Part shown: positions 40,601 through 48,070 of the stretch, one piece after another
Layout of the letters: each line of letters opens with the position of its first letter
How positions within the stretch are numbered: position 1 is the first letter of the stretch
Assembly (NCBI GenBank): GCA_033980235.1
Contig: CM067067.1
Location: 16,178,401 to 16,242,400 of the forward strand
Source: Diadema setosum
Lineage: Eukaryota; Echinodermata; Echinoidea; Diadematoida; Diadematidae
Length of the DNA stretch: 64,000 nt
Direction: 5' to 3'
Position numbers and translations under genes: made by a program
The notes under the pieces: model-generated
Told to the model about the DNA's origin: nothing
The model's database searches: none
The model's input: the letters and a program-made list of their open reading frames with translations, nothing else

Positions 40601-41153
40601 TTTACACATTATCATGATCGGGAAGAGATGAAAAAAAAAAGTATGTGAGAAAAAGACAAAGAGACAGAATATCTGGCCATGGAGCCCGAAACGGTTTTGC
40701 TAAGCAAGGAATCTTTGAAACACTTCTATTCAGCATCAAAGTGAGGCTTGGTCTCGAAATACTATAGGTCACTATCAACTCAGTAGTTTGGTTTATAGCA
40801 TTTGCACATTTTCTGCATTGTTCGGCAGAGGCATATTATGACCATACGTCCATATATACATAGGTAAATACGATGAAAATACTGATCAACTAAAGTTACA
40901 TATTTATTACAGCTAACAGCATTTACACTGAAGCCTCGGCTATGCATTGATGTTTTTACTCAATAGCTTTCTGTGATATAGGTCCAATTGACAAAAAAAC
41001 AAACAAAAACTTTTGATATCTTTGAGAATGTAATCCTCAAATATCTTGAGTACCTAAGGATAATGTAATTGACTGTTTGCAAACATATTTTCTTACCTGC
41101 ATGAGAAGAAGAAAGAACGATAGGATCTTCACACATGCCATTCCGTGCAACAT
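5609..41153 (-). CDS. Gene A: atypical DSL (Delta/Serrate/Jagged-type) Notch-ligand-like transmembrane protein, 12 exons, 1,241 aa
   Basis: Exons in transcript order: 41153-41097, 19173-19007, 15803-15665, 14706-14549, 14039-13883, 12824-12728, 12348-9972, 9070-9021, 8450-8285, 7730-7556, 6372-6284, 5702-5609. All junctions are GT..AG, phases agree, and the sum is 3,726 nt. Domains by residue: signal peptide 1-19; MNNL about 24-170; DSL 183-224 with six cysteines and the PGWEGPLC end; EGF repeats about 229-1064; SEA-like 1068-1181; transmembrane 1188-1209; tail 1211-1241. Known DSL proteins bind Notch on neighbouring cells through MNNL and DSL and are endocytosed by the signalling cell. A ligand role here is inferred. 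About 21 EGF repeats exceed the 6-16 usual for Delta/Jagged, and a SEA-like stalk is not part of their standard architecture. An activating ligand, a decoy or an adhesion protein are all possible. Gene B at 57566-64000 is a tandem paralogue. Confidence 0.85.
5703..6283 (-). other. Gene A intron 11
   Basis: GT..AG interval of 581 nt between the transmembrane and tail exons. Nothing else seen. The corresponding gene B intron may be of similar size (564 nt). Confidence 0.8.
6284..6372 (-). CDS. Gene A exon 11: transmembrane segment
   Basis: Acceptor GACATTGCAG and donor GTAAGG; 89 nt. It reads TWSERN followed by a 22-residue hydrophobic helix ([20 protein letters not shown]). The exon has the same length and phases as gene B exon 58161-58249 (PWGQRHWYVFF...), which supports both models. 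Confidence 0.9.
6373..7555 (-). other. Gene A intron 10
   Basis: Holds a copy of a dispersed repeat (about 6961-7215) and a short (TA)n tract near 7400-7426. No other gene seen. Confidence 0.8.
6961..7215 (+). repeat. Dispersed repeat copy (family shared with 47767-48070 and 52850-53534)
   Basis: The order of blocks (GAATGCAGCAATATTAG, GAACACATCAG, AAGTTTGAGGAAAATTGG, GGATGAGGAGACTACTA, GATGTCAT, AAAATTCAACATATT) recurs with modest divergence at 47767-48070 and 52850-53534. It is non-coding and lies in an intron. It starts TTAAAGGACAAG, like the TTAA-flanked elements elsewhere. Confidence 0.7.
7556..7730 (-). CDS. Gene A exon 10: SEA-like domain, second half
   Basis: Acceptor CTGATACGCAG and donor GTAATA; 175 nt. 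It starts with strand [12 protein letters not shown], then helix [21 protein letters not shown], then [14 protein letters not shown]. It aligns with gene B exon 60162-60387 (MDFTNVTIFAM ... AVMLTSLPPAHINKLLYPYRLFVDE). The turn where SEA proteins have the G-S-V-V-V autocleavage site reads T-G-L-P-F, so self-cleavage is not predicted. Confidence 0.8.
7731..8284 (-). other. Gene A intron 9 (between the SEA-like exons)
   Basis: GT..AG interval of 554 nt; nothing else recognised. Confidence 0.8.
8285..8450 (-). CDS. Gene A exon 9: SEA-like domain, first half
   Basis: Acceptor CCACCTACAG and donor GTATAG; 166 nt. The protein has an amphipathic helix ([17 protein letters not shown]) followed by a strand ([20 protein letters not shown]), the alpha-beta order expected of a SEA domain. 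N-glycosylation sequons occur (NES here, more in exon 10). The SEA assignment is by pattern and by alignment with gene B exon 60717-60891. Confidence 0.8.
8451..9020 (-). other. Gene A intron 8
   Basis: Contains the (GT)n/poly-T/poly-G tract at 8819-8880; otherwise nothing seen. Confidence 0.8.
8819..8880. repeat. (GT)n followed by poly-T and poly-G
   Basis: About 16 GT units, then T-rich and G-rich homopolymers. Confidence 0.95.
9021..9070 (-). CDS. Gene A exon 8: second half of the last EGF repeat
   Basis: A 50-nt exon between ACCTATTAG and GTGAGAAA. It reads [16 protein letters not shown], with phases 2 and 1 that match its neighbours. With exon 7 it completes an EGF beginning [12 protein letters not shown]. 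Confidence 0.85.
9071..9971 (-). other. Gene A intron 7
   Basis: The 901-nt intron splits the last EGF repeat. It contains a CCATA-type short tandem repeat at 9221-9270 and nothing else recognisable. Confidence 0.8.
9221..9270. repeat. Imperfect (CCATA)n repeat
   Basis: Repeated CCATA/ACCAT units, interrupted by TATACAGCTG. Confidence 0.85.
9972..12348 (-). CDS. Gene A exon 7: 2.4-kb exon with 19 complete EGF repeats, one truncated repeat and a Thr/Pro linker
   Basis: Acceptor TCTCATCCCAG and donor GTGAGAAC; 2,377 nt open throughout (residues 259-1050 plus a split codon). It encodes 19 tandem EGF repeats of about 38 residues, mostly starting D/N-x-D/N-E-C and carrying C-x-D/N-x4-Y/F, the calcium-binding EGF consensus. 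A 20th repeat ([12 protein letters not shown]) stops after [10 protein letters not shown] and runs into a Thr/Pro linker ([12 protein letters not shown]). The exon ends inside the last EGF, which is completed by exon 8. The long antisense frame over 9983-11536 is a shadow of the Cys-rich coding strand. Confidence 0.95.
12349..12727 (-). other. Gene A intron 6
   Basis: Phase-1 intron of 379 nt inside the first EGF repeat; nothing else seen. Confidence 0.85.
12728..12824 (-). CDS. Gene A exon 6: first EGF repeat
   Basis: Acceptor AACCCAG and donor GTAAGAT; 32 codons plus 1 nt. It holds a calcium-binding-type EGF ([27 protein letters not shown]) whose last cysteine, in the GANC context, is supplied by the next exon. 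Both an O-glucose motif (C-V-S-D-P-C) and an O-fucose motif (C-M-N-G-G-S-C) are present. Confidence 0.9.
12846..12879. repeat. (GA)n microsatellite
   Basis: GA-rich run of 34 bases just inside intron 5. Confidence 0.9.
12926..13304. mobile_element. TTAA-flanked foldback MITE, near-perfect arms
   Basis: TTAA at 12926-12929 and 13301-13304 bracket 371 bp that begin AGGGGATGGCTAGTAACTG and end CAGTTACTAGACATCCCCT. The two arms of about 180 bp are inverted copies with few mismatches (for example GGGGGATGATTGTTCCAATC against its complement), around a short centre containing ACACTGACGGGGCG. The TTAA target site suggests mobilisation by a piggyBac-like transposase (inference). It has no coding capacity. 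High arm identity implies recent insertion or gene conversion. Confidence 0.85.
13883..14039 (-). CDS. Gene A exon 5: DSL domain
   Basis: Acceptor TTTCTATACAG and donor GTAGGT; 157 nt. It encodes the diagnostic Delta/Serrate/LAG-2 domain: IRVYC, then FYGENC, C, HYSC, KEC and PGWEGPLC, with all six cysteines (residues 183, 192, 196, 206, 215, 224) and the conserved GW pair. This exon is the main reason to call gene A a Notch-ligand-type gene. Confidence 0.95.
14040..14548 (-). other. Gene A intron 4
   Basis: A 509-nt AT-rich intron with a short (TA)n tract at 14091-14105. Nothing else seen. Confidence 0.85.
14549..14706 (-). CDS. Gene A exon 4: C2-like domain end and linker to DSL
   Basis: The acceptor follows CTCTTGGGTCCAG and the donor is GTAAGT; 52 codons plus 2 nt. 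It starts [15 protein letters not shown] and ends in TLTGEGTTE, completing the N-terminal domain just before DSL. The phase-2 end joins the single A that opens exon 5. Confidence 0.85.
14707..15664 (-). other. Gene A intron 3
   Basis: 958 nt. The only oddity is a short palindromic CTAGTCGA tandem at about 15399-15425. No other exon seen. Confidence 0.85.
15665..15803 (-). CDS. Gene A exon 3: MNNL domain, second part
   Basis: Acceptor CTCTCTATAG and donor GTGAGCC; it completes the split Arg codon from exon 2 and has 46 further codons. The sequence includes [24 protein letters not shown] and [10 protein letters not shown]. The -P-x-x-L-V-x-V-x-x-W pattern corresponds to the core strands of the ligand C2-like domain. 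Confidence 0.85.
15804..19006 (-). other. Gene A intron 2
   Basis: A 3.2-kb intron splitting the MNNL domain. It contains the TTAA-flanked foldback at 17110-17501, a poly-C/poly-A/(GA)n tract at 18061-18105 next to CAGTGGCGG, and poly-A at 18477-18500. No coding exon seen. Confidence 0.8.
17110..17501. mobile_element. TTAA-flanked foldback MITE, copy 1 of the TACAGT family
   Basis: Left end TTAAAGGGATAGTACAGT; right end ACTGTACGATCCCTTTTTAA. The arms are inverted (TCATCAAATAAAAGTTGAATTC mirrors the left-arm motif GAATTCAACGTTTATTTGATG). The centre is a perfect palindrome, AAAGTGTGGGTCCCACACTTT. A second copy is at 21384-21785 and a half copy at 31047-31181. Confidence 0.8.
19007..19173 (-). 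CDS. Gene A exon 2: MNNL domain, first part
   Basis: Acceptor CTCACCGCCATCAG and donor GTAAGA; 55 codons plus 2 nt. Residues about 24-74 show the MNNL pattern: a beta strand ([11 protein letters not shown]), LLDGQCCD, then C-x3-C and VCF. This is the N-terminal C2-like domain that contacts Notch in Jagged and Delta. Confidence 0.85.
19241..19592. repeat. Foldback with internal subrepeats, 70 bp upstream of gene A exon 2
   Basis: The left half repeats variants of CGAGTCATACAGCCCACGAGTTCGACA at least four times (with CTAGG spacers). The right half carries the inverse units (TCGAACTCATGGGCTGTATGACTCGTGAG, split here by variants). The outer ends, GACCGACACC and GGGTGTCGGTC, also match as inverse copies. 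No coding capacity. It is not like the TTAA elements nearby. Confidence 0.8.
21384..21785. mobile_element. TTAA-flanked foldback MITE, copy 2 of the TACAGT family
   Basis: Begins TTAAAGGGACTGTACAGTACTGGT and ends CTGTACACACTCTTTAA. The arms include AAGAATTCAATGTTTCTTTGATG and its inverse. It matches 17110-17501 in order and orientation of blocks, with more divergence between arms than the 12926 element. Confidence 0.75.
22355..22650 (+). mobile_element. tRNA-derived SINE with (ATT)n tail
   Basis: The head resembles a tRNA-Arg: A box TGGCATAATGG (22364-22374) in the context GTGGCATAATGGATAAG, an anticodon-arm remnant CTCCGATTCGGAG, and B box GAGTTCGAATCCC (22406-22418). A tRNA-unrelated body follows (CTTGGACAAGATGTTTTTACCCAC ... 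ATGGGTACCTGGCAA), ending in a long ATT tail from about 22570. The missing 3' acceptor stem and the fused body rule out a functional tRNA gene. Confidence 0.85.
22738..22862. repeat. Inverted GGGCCACC / GGCCCGAT repeat pair
   Basis: TCGGGCCACCCAATT...GGGAGGCCCGA forms a short palindrome, and a second GGGCCACC...GTGGCCCGA pair follows within 60 bases. Likely a fragment of a foldback element. Confidence 0.5.
23222..23253. repeat. (CAA)n(CAG)n trinucleotide run
   Basis: CAA units passing into CAG units, non-coding within intron 1. Confidence 0.9.
26101..26147. repeat. (AC)n microsatellite
   Basis: AC/GCAC-rich run in intron 1. Confidence 0.95.
27828..28200. repeat. Diverged tandem duplication, two units of about 180 bp
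   Basis: Blocks CATTCTTATGGAAA, CTCAGCAAATTTGAGTCTGAGG, GCGCTCTCCATTGATCTCAT and AGCAACGACCAA recur in the same order about 190 bp downstream (CATTCTTGTGGAAA, CTCAGCTAAACTTGAGTCTGA, GCGCTCTCCACTGATCTCAT, AGCAATGACCAA). Confidence 0.75.
28302..28329. repeat. (TG)n microsatellite
   Basis: Imperfect TG/CG run. Confidence 0.9.
28551..28620. repeat. (CA)n microsatellite
   Basis: A long CA run with a GCGAGCGCGCG start. It creates low-complexity open frames that are not genes. Confidence 0.95.
29410..29632. repeat. Foldback enclosing degenerate TTAGGG repeats
   Basis: The left arm contains GACATTTTGCTCCTGCGACAA; the right arm contains the inverse (TTGTTGCAGGAGCAAATGTC). Between them, 29464-29545 holds GTTAGGG/GATTAGGG/GCTAGGG units resembling the metazoan telomere repeat. 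Non-coding. Confidence 0.7.
31047..31181. mobile_element. Half copy of the TACAGT-family MITE
   Basis: Starts TTAAAGAGATGGTATAGTATTCG and keeps the block TTTTAAGAGGAATTCAAAG, then breaks off in poly-G where the second arm should begin. Confidence 0.65.
33383..33424. repeat. Perfect tandem duplication of 21 bp
   Basis: CATGGATCGAAGTTTCTCTTT occurs twice in direct succession. Confidence 0.85.
34325..34500. other. CpG-rich patch inside gene A intron 1
   Basis: GC- and CpG-richer than its surroundings (CTCTCGAGGTCGCGAGC, GGGAACGCAAGCGGCGAG). Short open frames exist on both strands with no recognisable domain. Could be a regulatory element, an alternative promoter or a decayed repeat. Confidence 0.3.
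35940..36146 (-). other. Coding-like segment of unknown origin
   Basis: A minus-strand open frame with protein-like content, including [20 protein letters not shown] and [13 protein letters not shown], follows a possible acceptor (CATCCAACGACAG near 36113). I find no clear donor and no partner exon, and the phase does not fit gene A. It may be a fragment of a mobile element or an exon of an unseen nested gene. Confidence 0.25.
37317..37341. repeat. (CG)n(TG)n run
   Basis: GCGCGCGCGCG followed by TG repeats. Confidence 0.9.
41097..41153 (-). CDS. Gene A exon 1: signal peptide
   Basis: Nineteen codons from [22 protein letters not shown], with a basic residue and an ILSFFLLLM hydrophobic core, followed by donor GTAAGA in phase 0. 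It matches exon 2, which starts in phase 0 with the mature MNNL sequence and lacks its own signal peptide. A second in-frame ATG at codon 5 has the better context (G at -3 and +4) and may be the real start. The weak point is the 22-kb distance to exon 2. Confidence 0.6.
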
Positions 41154-41660
41154 CGTATCGGAGGTTTTTGCAGGTAATAGGATGATGAAACTTCGTACCA
41201 CAACTTTATGGACAGAAAGAATTCAACTCTTTTTCAGATAGGTTAAAGTCCCACTGAAAAACTAGAGGTAAAGCCAACGCTGAAAGGTAGCCATAATTCG
41301 ACGTGTCCCTGGAACGATTATAAACATAAAAGTATCAAACTTTTCCTGCTCCTTTGCTTTCGTCACTCTGCTTTGCTTTTGTCCTTTTAGTTCTTCTTCT
41401 GCTTCTTCTTTGTCAAACTTTAGGAAAGTTCGCCCATGCAAAAATCGCCTCCGCGCCGCGCGTCATGAAAAGTCCTCTCACCAGACGAACGCAATTCTCG
41501 CCCTTTCCGAGTTGCGCGCTCTTGGATACGTCACAATTGAAGGCTAGCGTATGGGGATCGATTGCAGAGAGGCTACTTTACCGAGCGGTGAAAGGGGAGG
41601 AAATACCAATAAGCCTAACGGAATCAAGCGAGTGAGGGGGTCAGGTTGTGCTCCCGTCGT
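41154..41660 (-). promoter_or_regulatory. Putative 5' UTR / promoter region of gene A
   Basis: The sequence upstream of the gene A start codon becomes CpG-rich at 41440-41660 (CCTCCGCGCCGCGCGTCATG, GAGTTGCGCGCTC, TACGTCAC), unlike the AT-rich surroundings. No clear TATA box. The plus-strand open frame with a Leu-rich start at 41354-41635 overlaps a CTT-rich stretch and is not taken as a gene. Confidence 0.3.
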
Positions 41661-43080
41661 AATGTCAACGAGCCGTCCAAGCGGTCATATGAAAGTCATT
41701 GAATGGACTCACTGCTTAAGATTCTAACTGTTGAATAATCCTATCGAGTGCTCATTTGAAAGGGGTGTCTCAGATAGTATCAAAGTTACATATTATGCTT
41801 GTAAGACAGTGAATCTAGGGTTGAACTGTTACTAAAAAATGCACTGCTGCTAAGTTTTACTAATTGTTTTTTATACGATGATATTTATAGTGTTAATGAG
41901 AGTCATCATGTATCAACACATTTACCAATAATTTCCTCATAACTGCATAATCATAAATGTTCTAGTAGCCTATGTACACACAGAAGTACACAGATAGACG
42001 TACTTTAAAGAAGGTGGTAACTGTGATATTTTGATTTTTTTTTTGATTAGGCCTACGTTACTAATAAATAGGTACATTTCTGACACCATTCACTCACTCT
42101 TATTAATGAATTTGATGTTTATTATATGAGCATTGTCGATTTCTTTTTAATGGAGATCACTTTTTAATTGCAGGGGGACTGTGAAGAGAACATTTGCATA
42201 ACGATATTGGCCAACCTTGTCGCAAAAAAAAAAAAAATTGTTAGCATGCAGATATGTTTGTATGTACCATGCAGATCGCATTCAAGTTTTCTGTGTGTTA
42301 TATAGCTGTAAACATCATATGGAATCCCCTTTGTCCTTTATCCGTTTATTTAATTTCTCTTTTTCTGTTTTCTTAACTTAATCCATTGTTGCTGTTGTTT
42401 TTTTTTTGCGAAATGTGGGTTACATTCCTTGATATATTGTCATTTTCTTTCAGCTCTTGTATATTTTCCCATCTTTTTAATTTGTGCCTTTTCTGGTCCT
42501 CTGCAAAGTCATCTTGTTTCTTGTAGTCTTCTGAGTCGCTCAATTAATATTACTGCTTATACTGAAAGAAAACAGTTATGTGCTTTGTTCTCAGTGATAT
42601 CGAAATAATTACGTAACAAGGTGTCTCTGGTCAGAAAGGATTAAGGGAAACTTTGAATGGCATCCAAATCTACAGCAACTGTCATTTCTGGGATCACTGA
42701 GTAAATCCCTTACTGTACTGTTCTAGATGAAAATCTGATCTTCACTGCATACTTTTCTGTTGCCGTCATCTCTCTCTCTCTCTCTCCTCTCTGTAAGTTT
42801 ATTTCATCATCATGATTATGCGTTCTTTATGATCGCAGAAGTTCTCCCCTCGAACCCCACACCCACCCGCCTTCACTATATTACCTTTCTTGCTCTCATT
42901 CTTTCTCGGTGCCATCCTGCAATTTATTAGGCCCCTGGACAGGTTGACAGGGACAAACTTGAATGGAATCCAAGCTCTTCAACAACAGACATCCTTAGAG
43001 ATCAAGTCGATGTCCTCGTTACCTTCAGAGATTAACCTCCACGCATCGAGATTCTCGATTCCCTATAGACTAGGACCCAC

Positions 43081-43243
43081 CAGGGCCCCATTTCACAAAA
43101 ACTTCATATGATAGCAACTCTTGATGGAATGGCAATTGTCATAGTAACGACAAGAATCCAGCTTCCTGATTGGCTGTTGCCATTGGAAGTTGCCATTCCA
43201 GCAAGAGTTGCCATCCTAACATCTTTTATGAAATGGGGCCCAG
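43081..43243. mobile_element. Foldback MITE with CAGGGCCCCATTTCA ends
   Basis: CAGGGCCCCATTTCACAAAA is mirrored by TTTTATGAAATGGGGCCCAG, with inner inverted blocks (CTCTTGATGGAATGGCAA / TTGCCATTCCAGCAAGAG). About 163 bp, non-coding. Confidence 0.85.
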
Positions 43244-44814
43244 ATTCCCGTTCGGGATGGATTAAAACATGAAAACAATAACAACAAACAAACACATCAC
43301 AGCTCATATGGTTAATTTTGCATTCATTATGTATGCAAAGGTCTGCTGGGCGGGTCCATGCATTTTGTGCTTGTGCAGGGTATGCCAGTGTCAAGTGTAG
43401 AGGGACAGGTATATGATCACGTGCGATACTTCAGATAGTTAATTCTTGCTGATGCGCACCCATGCATGCTATACAATTTGGTACTCATGACGATGACGCA
43501 CAACATTTTCAAAGATCTAAAGAACCACTGAGAAATACTAGCTGTTCATCAAAATTTCATAATCACCCGGTACTTGACCTTTATCAAACTATTATAACAA
43601 TTACGTCAAAGATAACTAGGAAGAATACTTTAACCCAAGCATTGTGAAGAGTTATACAATGGTCACATTTGTAAATACCAAAGCGGCAGTTACTTCAGAG
43701 ATAATAAACATGATAAAGTTGATTGCTCAGTTTTGTATCAACAAGGAACAGTTTTAACGTAGATTGGTAAGTCTCCTCGACTAATCATACGTTTATCGTT
43801 GGTTTGCTGTTGCTCTTGTTTTGTTTGTTTGGTTGGGGCTCTCTTGTTTCTTTAGGGTGTAATAATTAATGGTGAAATTGGAGGGGTGCGTGGAGATTGA
43901 GAGGGTGGGAGCGGGGACCGTATGTAATGCAAGTAGTGGATCTTTGCTATAATCATTTTGAGCTATCCGCATGTATACCCTCTGGTGTAATTGGATTCAA
44001 TACGCAGGATGCGGTTGCCATGTCAACCACGTATCCCGCTAACGAAGTAAAACAAGCCTCTCCCGCGACGCACCCTTTAAAGCAAAATGCCGCCTTTCGC
44101 CAATCAACGAGGCATATAATCCCTTGAAAGGAAATATAGTCTCATAAATGTCACTTTGAATACCAGAATAATTTAGTAAGATTTTATTCCGGATTGCTAA
44201 TTATCATTTCTTAACATCTAGAAGAACGATAAAACCTTAGATCTTCAATTAACATTAAGCCTAAAACCTTATACATTAAGATTAAACATAGATCTTAAAT
44301 AAACATTTAGCCTTTTTTGCATGCATTTGTTGTAATGAAATGTAATACTTTAAACCTAGATACCATTGTACTAAAACTAAAACGAAATTTTGTTCCGACT
44401 TTGAAGGCCTGGTATTCTGTCGCCTTCTGACGTCCTCATATGTATAAAGTGGGTGGGACCCAAAAGAGTACTCTTAATGCTGCATTCTTTTTTCTACTGC
44501 ATTCACCCACCCAACTGAATAATGTTTTTGTTTTTGTTTTGGGTGTTTTTAATATGCGTGTTAGCTATAAACGACGGAATTTTGAAAAGATGCATATTTG
44601 AGTAGGCCTATATACGTAGAAGCGAAAATTATGACAAATAATGTCCTTGATGATGCAATAATGCCAAAGCATGATCGTTCATTTTATGCAATGACGCCAC
44701 AAAATTTATAAGGTATTGGAGCAACATCAGCAACAAGAGCCATCCGAGTGACTTTAACTTGTCATGGTTGTAAACTTGACAGTGACCTCGATGGTATAGC
44801 TTGTTAATCAAAGG

Positions 44815-44960
44815 GCGCGCTGTTTTGTTGATAACAAACGTGCCAGACGGGGCCGCTCCGAGAAACCAGCCGGTGAGTCACGCTAAGACAACAGGTGTTG
44901 CTCCGTTGACATCACGACGGACGAGGCGGGCTCACAAGTCGTCGACCCATATTTCTTATT
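44815..44960. other. CpG-rich patch in the intergenic region
   Basis: Contains GACGGGGCCGCTCCGAG, AGCCGGTGAGTCACG and GACGGACGAGGCGGGC. A good donor-like CCGGTGAGT raises the possibility of an untranslated first exon on the plus strand. No protein domain. Confidence 0.25.
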
Positions 44961-45111
44961 CTCTCCGAGTCTCTCTTTCTTCGTATTTCGATACATTCGG
45001 TTGATTTTTTGTGTGTGTGTGTGTTAGTCTCCTTCAAAGACGGTAAGTGAACTATTTGGTTAGTAATGAACTCACTTTTGCAGATCGAGGTATTGCAACA
45101 CAGAGTGGAGT

Positions 45112-45258
45112 TTGTTGCATAAAACGCTTAACCTGAGAAAAACTCTGGGAGGAACTAAACAAATCAGGTTAGTATGATTCTGCCATGGAATTTACACAGG
45201 AAAAACTCTATTCAAAATTAATCGCAGTTTTCTCAGGTTTAAAAAAAAGTTTTATGCC
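45112..45258. mobile_element. Foldback element with GCATAAAAC ends
   Basis: TTGCATAAAACGCTTAACCTGAGAAAAACT on the left (split by small changes) is the inverse of AGTTTTCTCAGGTTT...AGTTTTATGC on the right. The ends resemble those of 51209-51358. Confidence 0.55.
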
Positions 45259-46496
45259 CCAAATGACATGTATCAAGACGGTTCCTGGCGAACTCTCACT
45301 TCTTGTTCAATCACAACAACAACAACAACAATTGGCTACTTCACAAAAAAAAAAATAGAATAATGTGTAAAGGAAATCAATTTCTGAACTAAACGCTTAA
45401 ATACTATATATTCGACTGTATAATTCACTGTGCGGCAAAGTTAAACCGTTCCTTATTATAATCTAAATAAACAATCTCCAATTCTGAGCATTACATACAA
45501 ACTCAAAGGTATAGTCTTGAAGATGTGTGTGAAATCTGTGAATTGTTTCATGACAGCAGGGAGCTTGAGGATCCGGTTGACTTTTTGTTTTTGACCCTCT
45601 AGCCTGCCTGTCACGTATGTCCGTGGTTATGTTTCAAACTTAGCTCTTTGGTGTCACATCTGTTCTATAGGTTAAAGACCTTTCTATGGTGACAGATACC
45701 ATTGATCCTTTTGGCGATTCAGAGACCTGGAATGCGAGCTGAAGAGAACAATGACCTTTACGAATATTTCGGAGAAATTCTTTGGTTTCGATATATCTTT
45801 CTCCCCTTTTTCACCTATCAAACACAAATATAAATTTGCGAAGAATGTAAATTTCACGTGTACAGATGTATTGAAATAACTGAATATGAAGTATGTTCTC
45901 CATTTTGTCATTTTCCCTGCAGGCTAAAGGTACTCGAAAGCTTCAAGAACCTATGGTCAAAGCACTGTCTGTCTGTAAATCGAGAATAAAGTTGTTGTGT
46001 GTCATGGGGCTGTCCGAAGTTTGATTGATTAAATCTCTCAGTTTCAAAATGAAGAATGCATTCCATGGTCAAATTGACTTTGATAAGCAGGGTAAGTGTA
46101 AAAAAACAAACAAACATGGTTTTTATTGGGATAGGACTGAGAAATAGACAGAGTTTCAAGTTAGTAATGGTTCCCAAGAACATCGGTCTTAGTGAAGACA
46201 AATCTTCACTAAGTCGTCTATTCTGATAATGATGCATTCAGGCAGAATGAAAAAGTAGGTCCAGCCCATCAAAATGTCTAAGAATTGTGATGTTTTGATG
46301 TCTGTGATGACACTAAATATGGCGCTTCTATGGCGCTTCATTCACAGGATTCAAACGCGTTGAGTAATCAGATTGAAATAATTACCGCCATCATGACTGC
46401 CATGCGTAACTTTCGTACAATTTCGCTGTTCTAGAAGCATCCCATTCCTGGCGGGCATTTCTGGAGCAACAAAATAAGGAATACTCGCTGAAATCA

Positions 46497-46516
46497 TATA
46501 TATATATATATATATA
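46497..46516. repeat. (TA)n microsatellite
   Basis: Short TA run. Confidence 0.9.
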
Positions 46517-47766
46517 AGCTATTGCTAATCCCTGATGGAGGGCAGACGCGTCGAGCTCACAAGTTTTGTTGGCTAACACAGTTGCACCAAGCACCGACAG
46601 ACTAATGGGTTTTAAACACGCATTCCCTCTGCTCGAATCGTTTGCCCTAACCACTACTGCACAAGATCAAAGAAGAACAAGAAACAGAAGAAGCGGAAGA
46701 AGAGGAAGACAGAAGAAAAAAGGAAACGATGCACAAGAAGCAAGAAAGAAATCGTGCCCCTGCAGGTTTTGTAGGAGGGGAGGATTGGTTGAAAAGGGGA
46801 CAAATTCCGAAGGTTGACGTTGCTGTTTTTTGTCAAAAAGGAGTAATATTTATCTCTCATTCGTTCTGTTTCGGAAGCACCTGGCTGGGAGCAAGAAGGG
46901 GTGGGTACACGGCCAACCTGTGCAGACATAGTGAACTTGGTTATTAAACTAACCTCACATCCTGCATAGAGGGGAAGCCAGCTTTGCTGGCAAGACTGGC
47001 GTGAGGGCATCGTATCTTTCGTCGATTAAAATGTTCCTTCGAGTTAGAACTGCAGGTTATAAGCCCTACGTTTTTGTTACTTCAGATTTTGCAGTGCAAG
47101 GGGAAATCTAGTAGTGTTATATCAAAACCTTCTTACAGTGATGACAGTGAAACACAGTAATAAAACGCACCAACAGTGCGCTTTTCAGAAGAAACATCTT
47201 TTATGCTTATTGAACCAAAATAAAAAGCAGTTAAATTACCAATGGTAAAAATTGCCCTTGCCCAAAAACAATCAAGTATGATGGACTTAAAATCTGGGAT
47301 TGCCTCCCTGATACAAAGTCACCTTCAGCAATTCCCGCCACATGCTATTTCATAAAAATGAGTTAAAATCTGTATAGTCAAAAACGCAAGCCAGATATAG
47401 ATTTCATTTGCTTCATGTCTAAATCAACATCGTCCATAAAGAAAAATTTATTCTTCATTCTTCTTTTCATTCTTTGGTGTTCCATCAGATTATGATGAAA
47501 TTTGCATTTCTATGTAGTATTTCTTCTCAATCCTTGATTACAAACGTGCTTACTGCAGTTAGATAAACAAAATATCTGTTTAATCTTACACTTCCTTTTC
47601 TTCTTTTTGTTGTAATATGTGAATTTTCTTTATGCTTACTACTTGTCTAGAATTTGTTTTTCTGATGTGATTTAAGATTGTCCTCCATTGTCACAACCAG
47701 TTGGCATTTAGAGGCACTGCTTTTACTTGATGTTTTACAGTTGCTCTCTCTTCGGACTTAAGAATG

Positions 47767-48070
47767 CAGCCTAAATACAGAATGTATGTGGATTGAACGA
47801 ATGCAGCAATATTGATAGAACACGTCAGCGAAGTTTGAGGAAAATCGAACAATCGCTCGGTTCGAAAATTATGGATGTTTGAAGTTTCGGTGCTTATCGC
47901 TGGATGAGAAGACTACTAAGGCTCATGACGTCATGGATGTGCAACGATATAGCGAAGTATAGGGAAAATTCAACATATTGTCAATTTTGAAAGAGCACTT
48001 GATTTACCACTTTCAGAAAGCAGGGTAATGATAATACCCTTAGAATATCAATAACGAGTCTTGAGGGAAC
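47767..48070 (+). repeat. Dispersed repeat copy (same family as 6961-7215)
   Basis: Shares GGATTGAACGAATGCAGCAA, GAACACGTCAGCGAAG, TTTGAGGAAAATCG, GGATGAGAAGACTACTAAGG, GACGTCATG and AAAATTCAACATATTG in order. One-armed copy, non-coding. Confidence 0.7.

Larger units (their letters stand above)
19174..41096 (-). other. Gene A intron 1 (about 22 kb)
   Basis: Separates the signal-peptide exon from the MNNL exon. It is rich in repeats: foldbacks at 19241-19592, 21384-21785, 29410-29632; a half element at 31047-31181; a SINE at 22355-22650; a diverged tandem duplication at 27828-28200; and CA/TG runs. No second gene is convincing. The best leftover is a coding-like segment at 35940-36146 and a CpG-rich patch at 34325-34500. 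Long first introns of developmental genes often hold enhancers, but I cannot point to one. Confidence 0.6.

Noticed and set aside
41354..41635. Plus-strand frame with a Leu-rich, signal-peptide-like start
   Set aside because: The Leu run is a CTT-rich low-complexity tract; no splice partner or domain. It lies in the likely promoter of gene A.
46566..47010. Overlapping frames on both strands with Arg/Lys-rich or Phe-rich runs
   Set aside because: They come from a purine-rich AAGAAG tract; no domain and no splice context.
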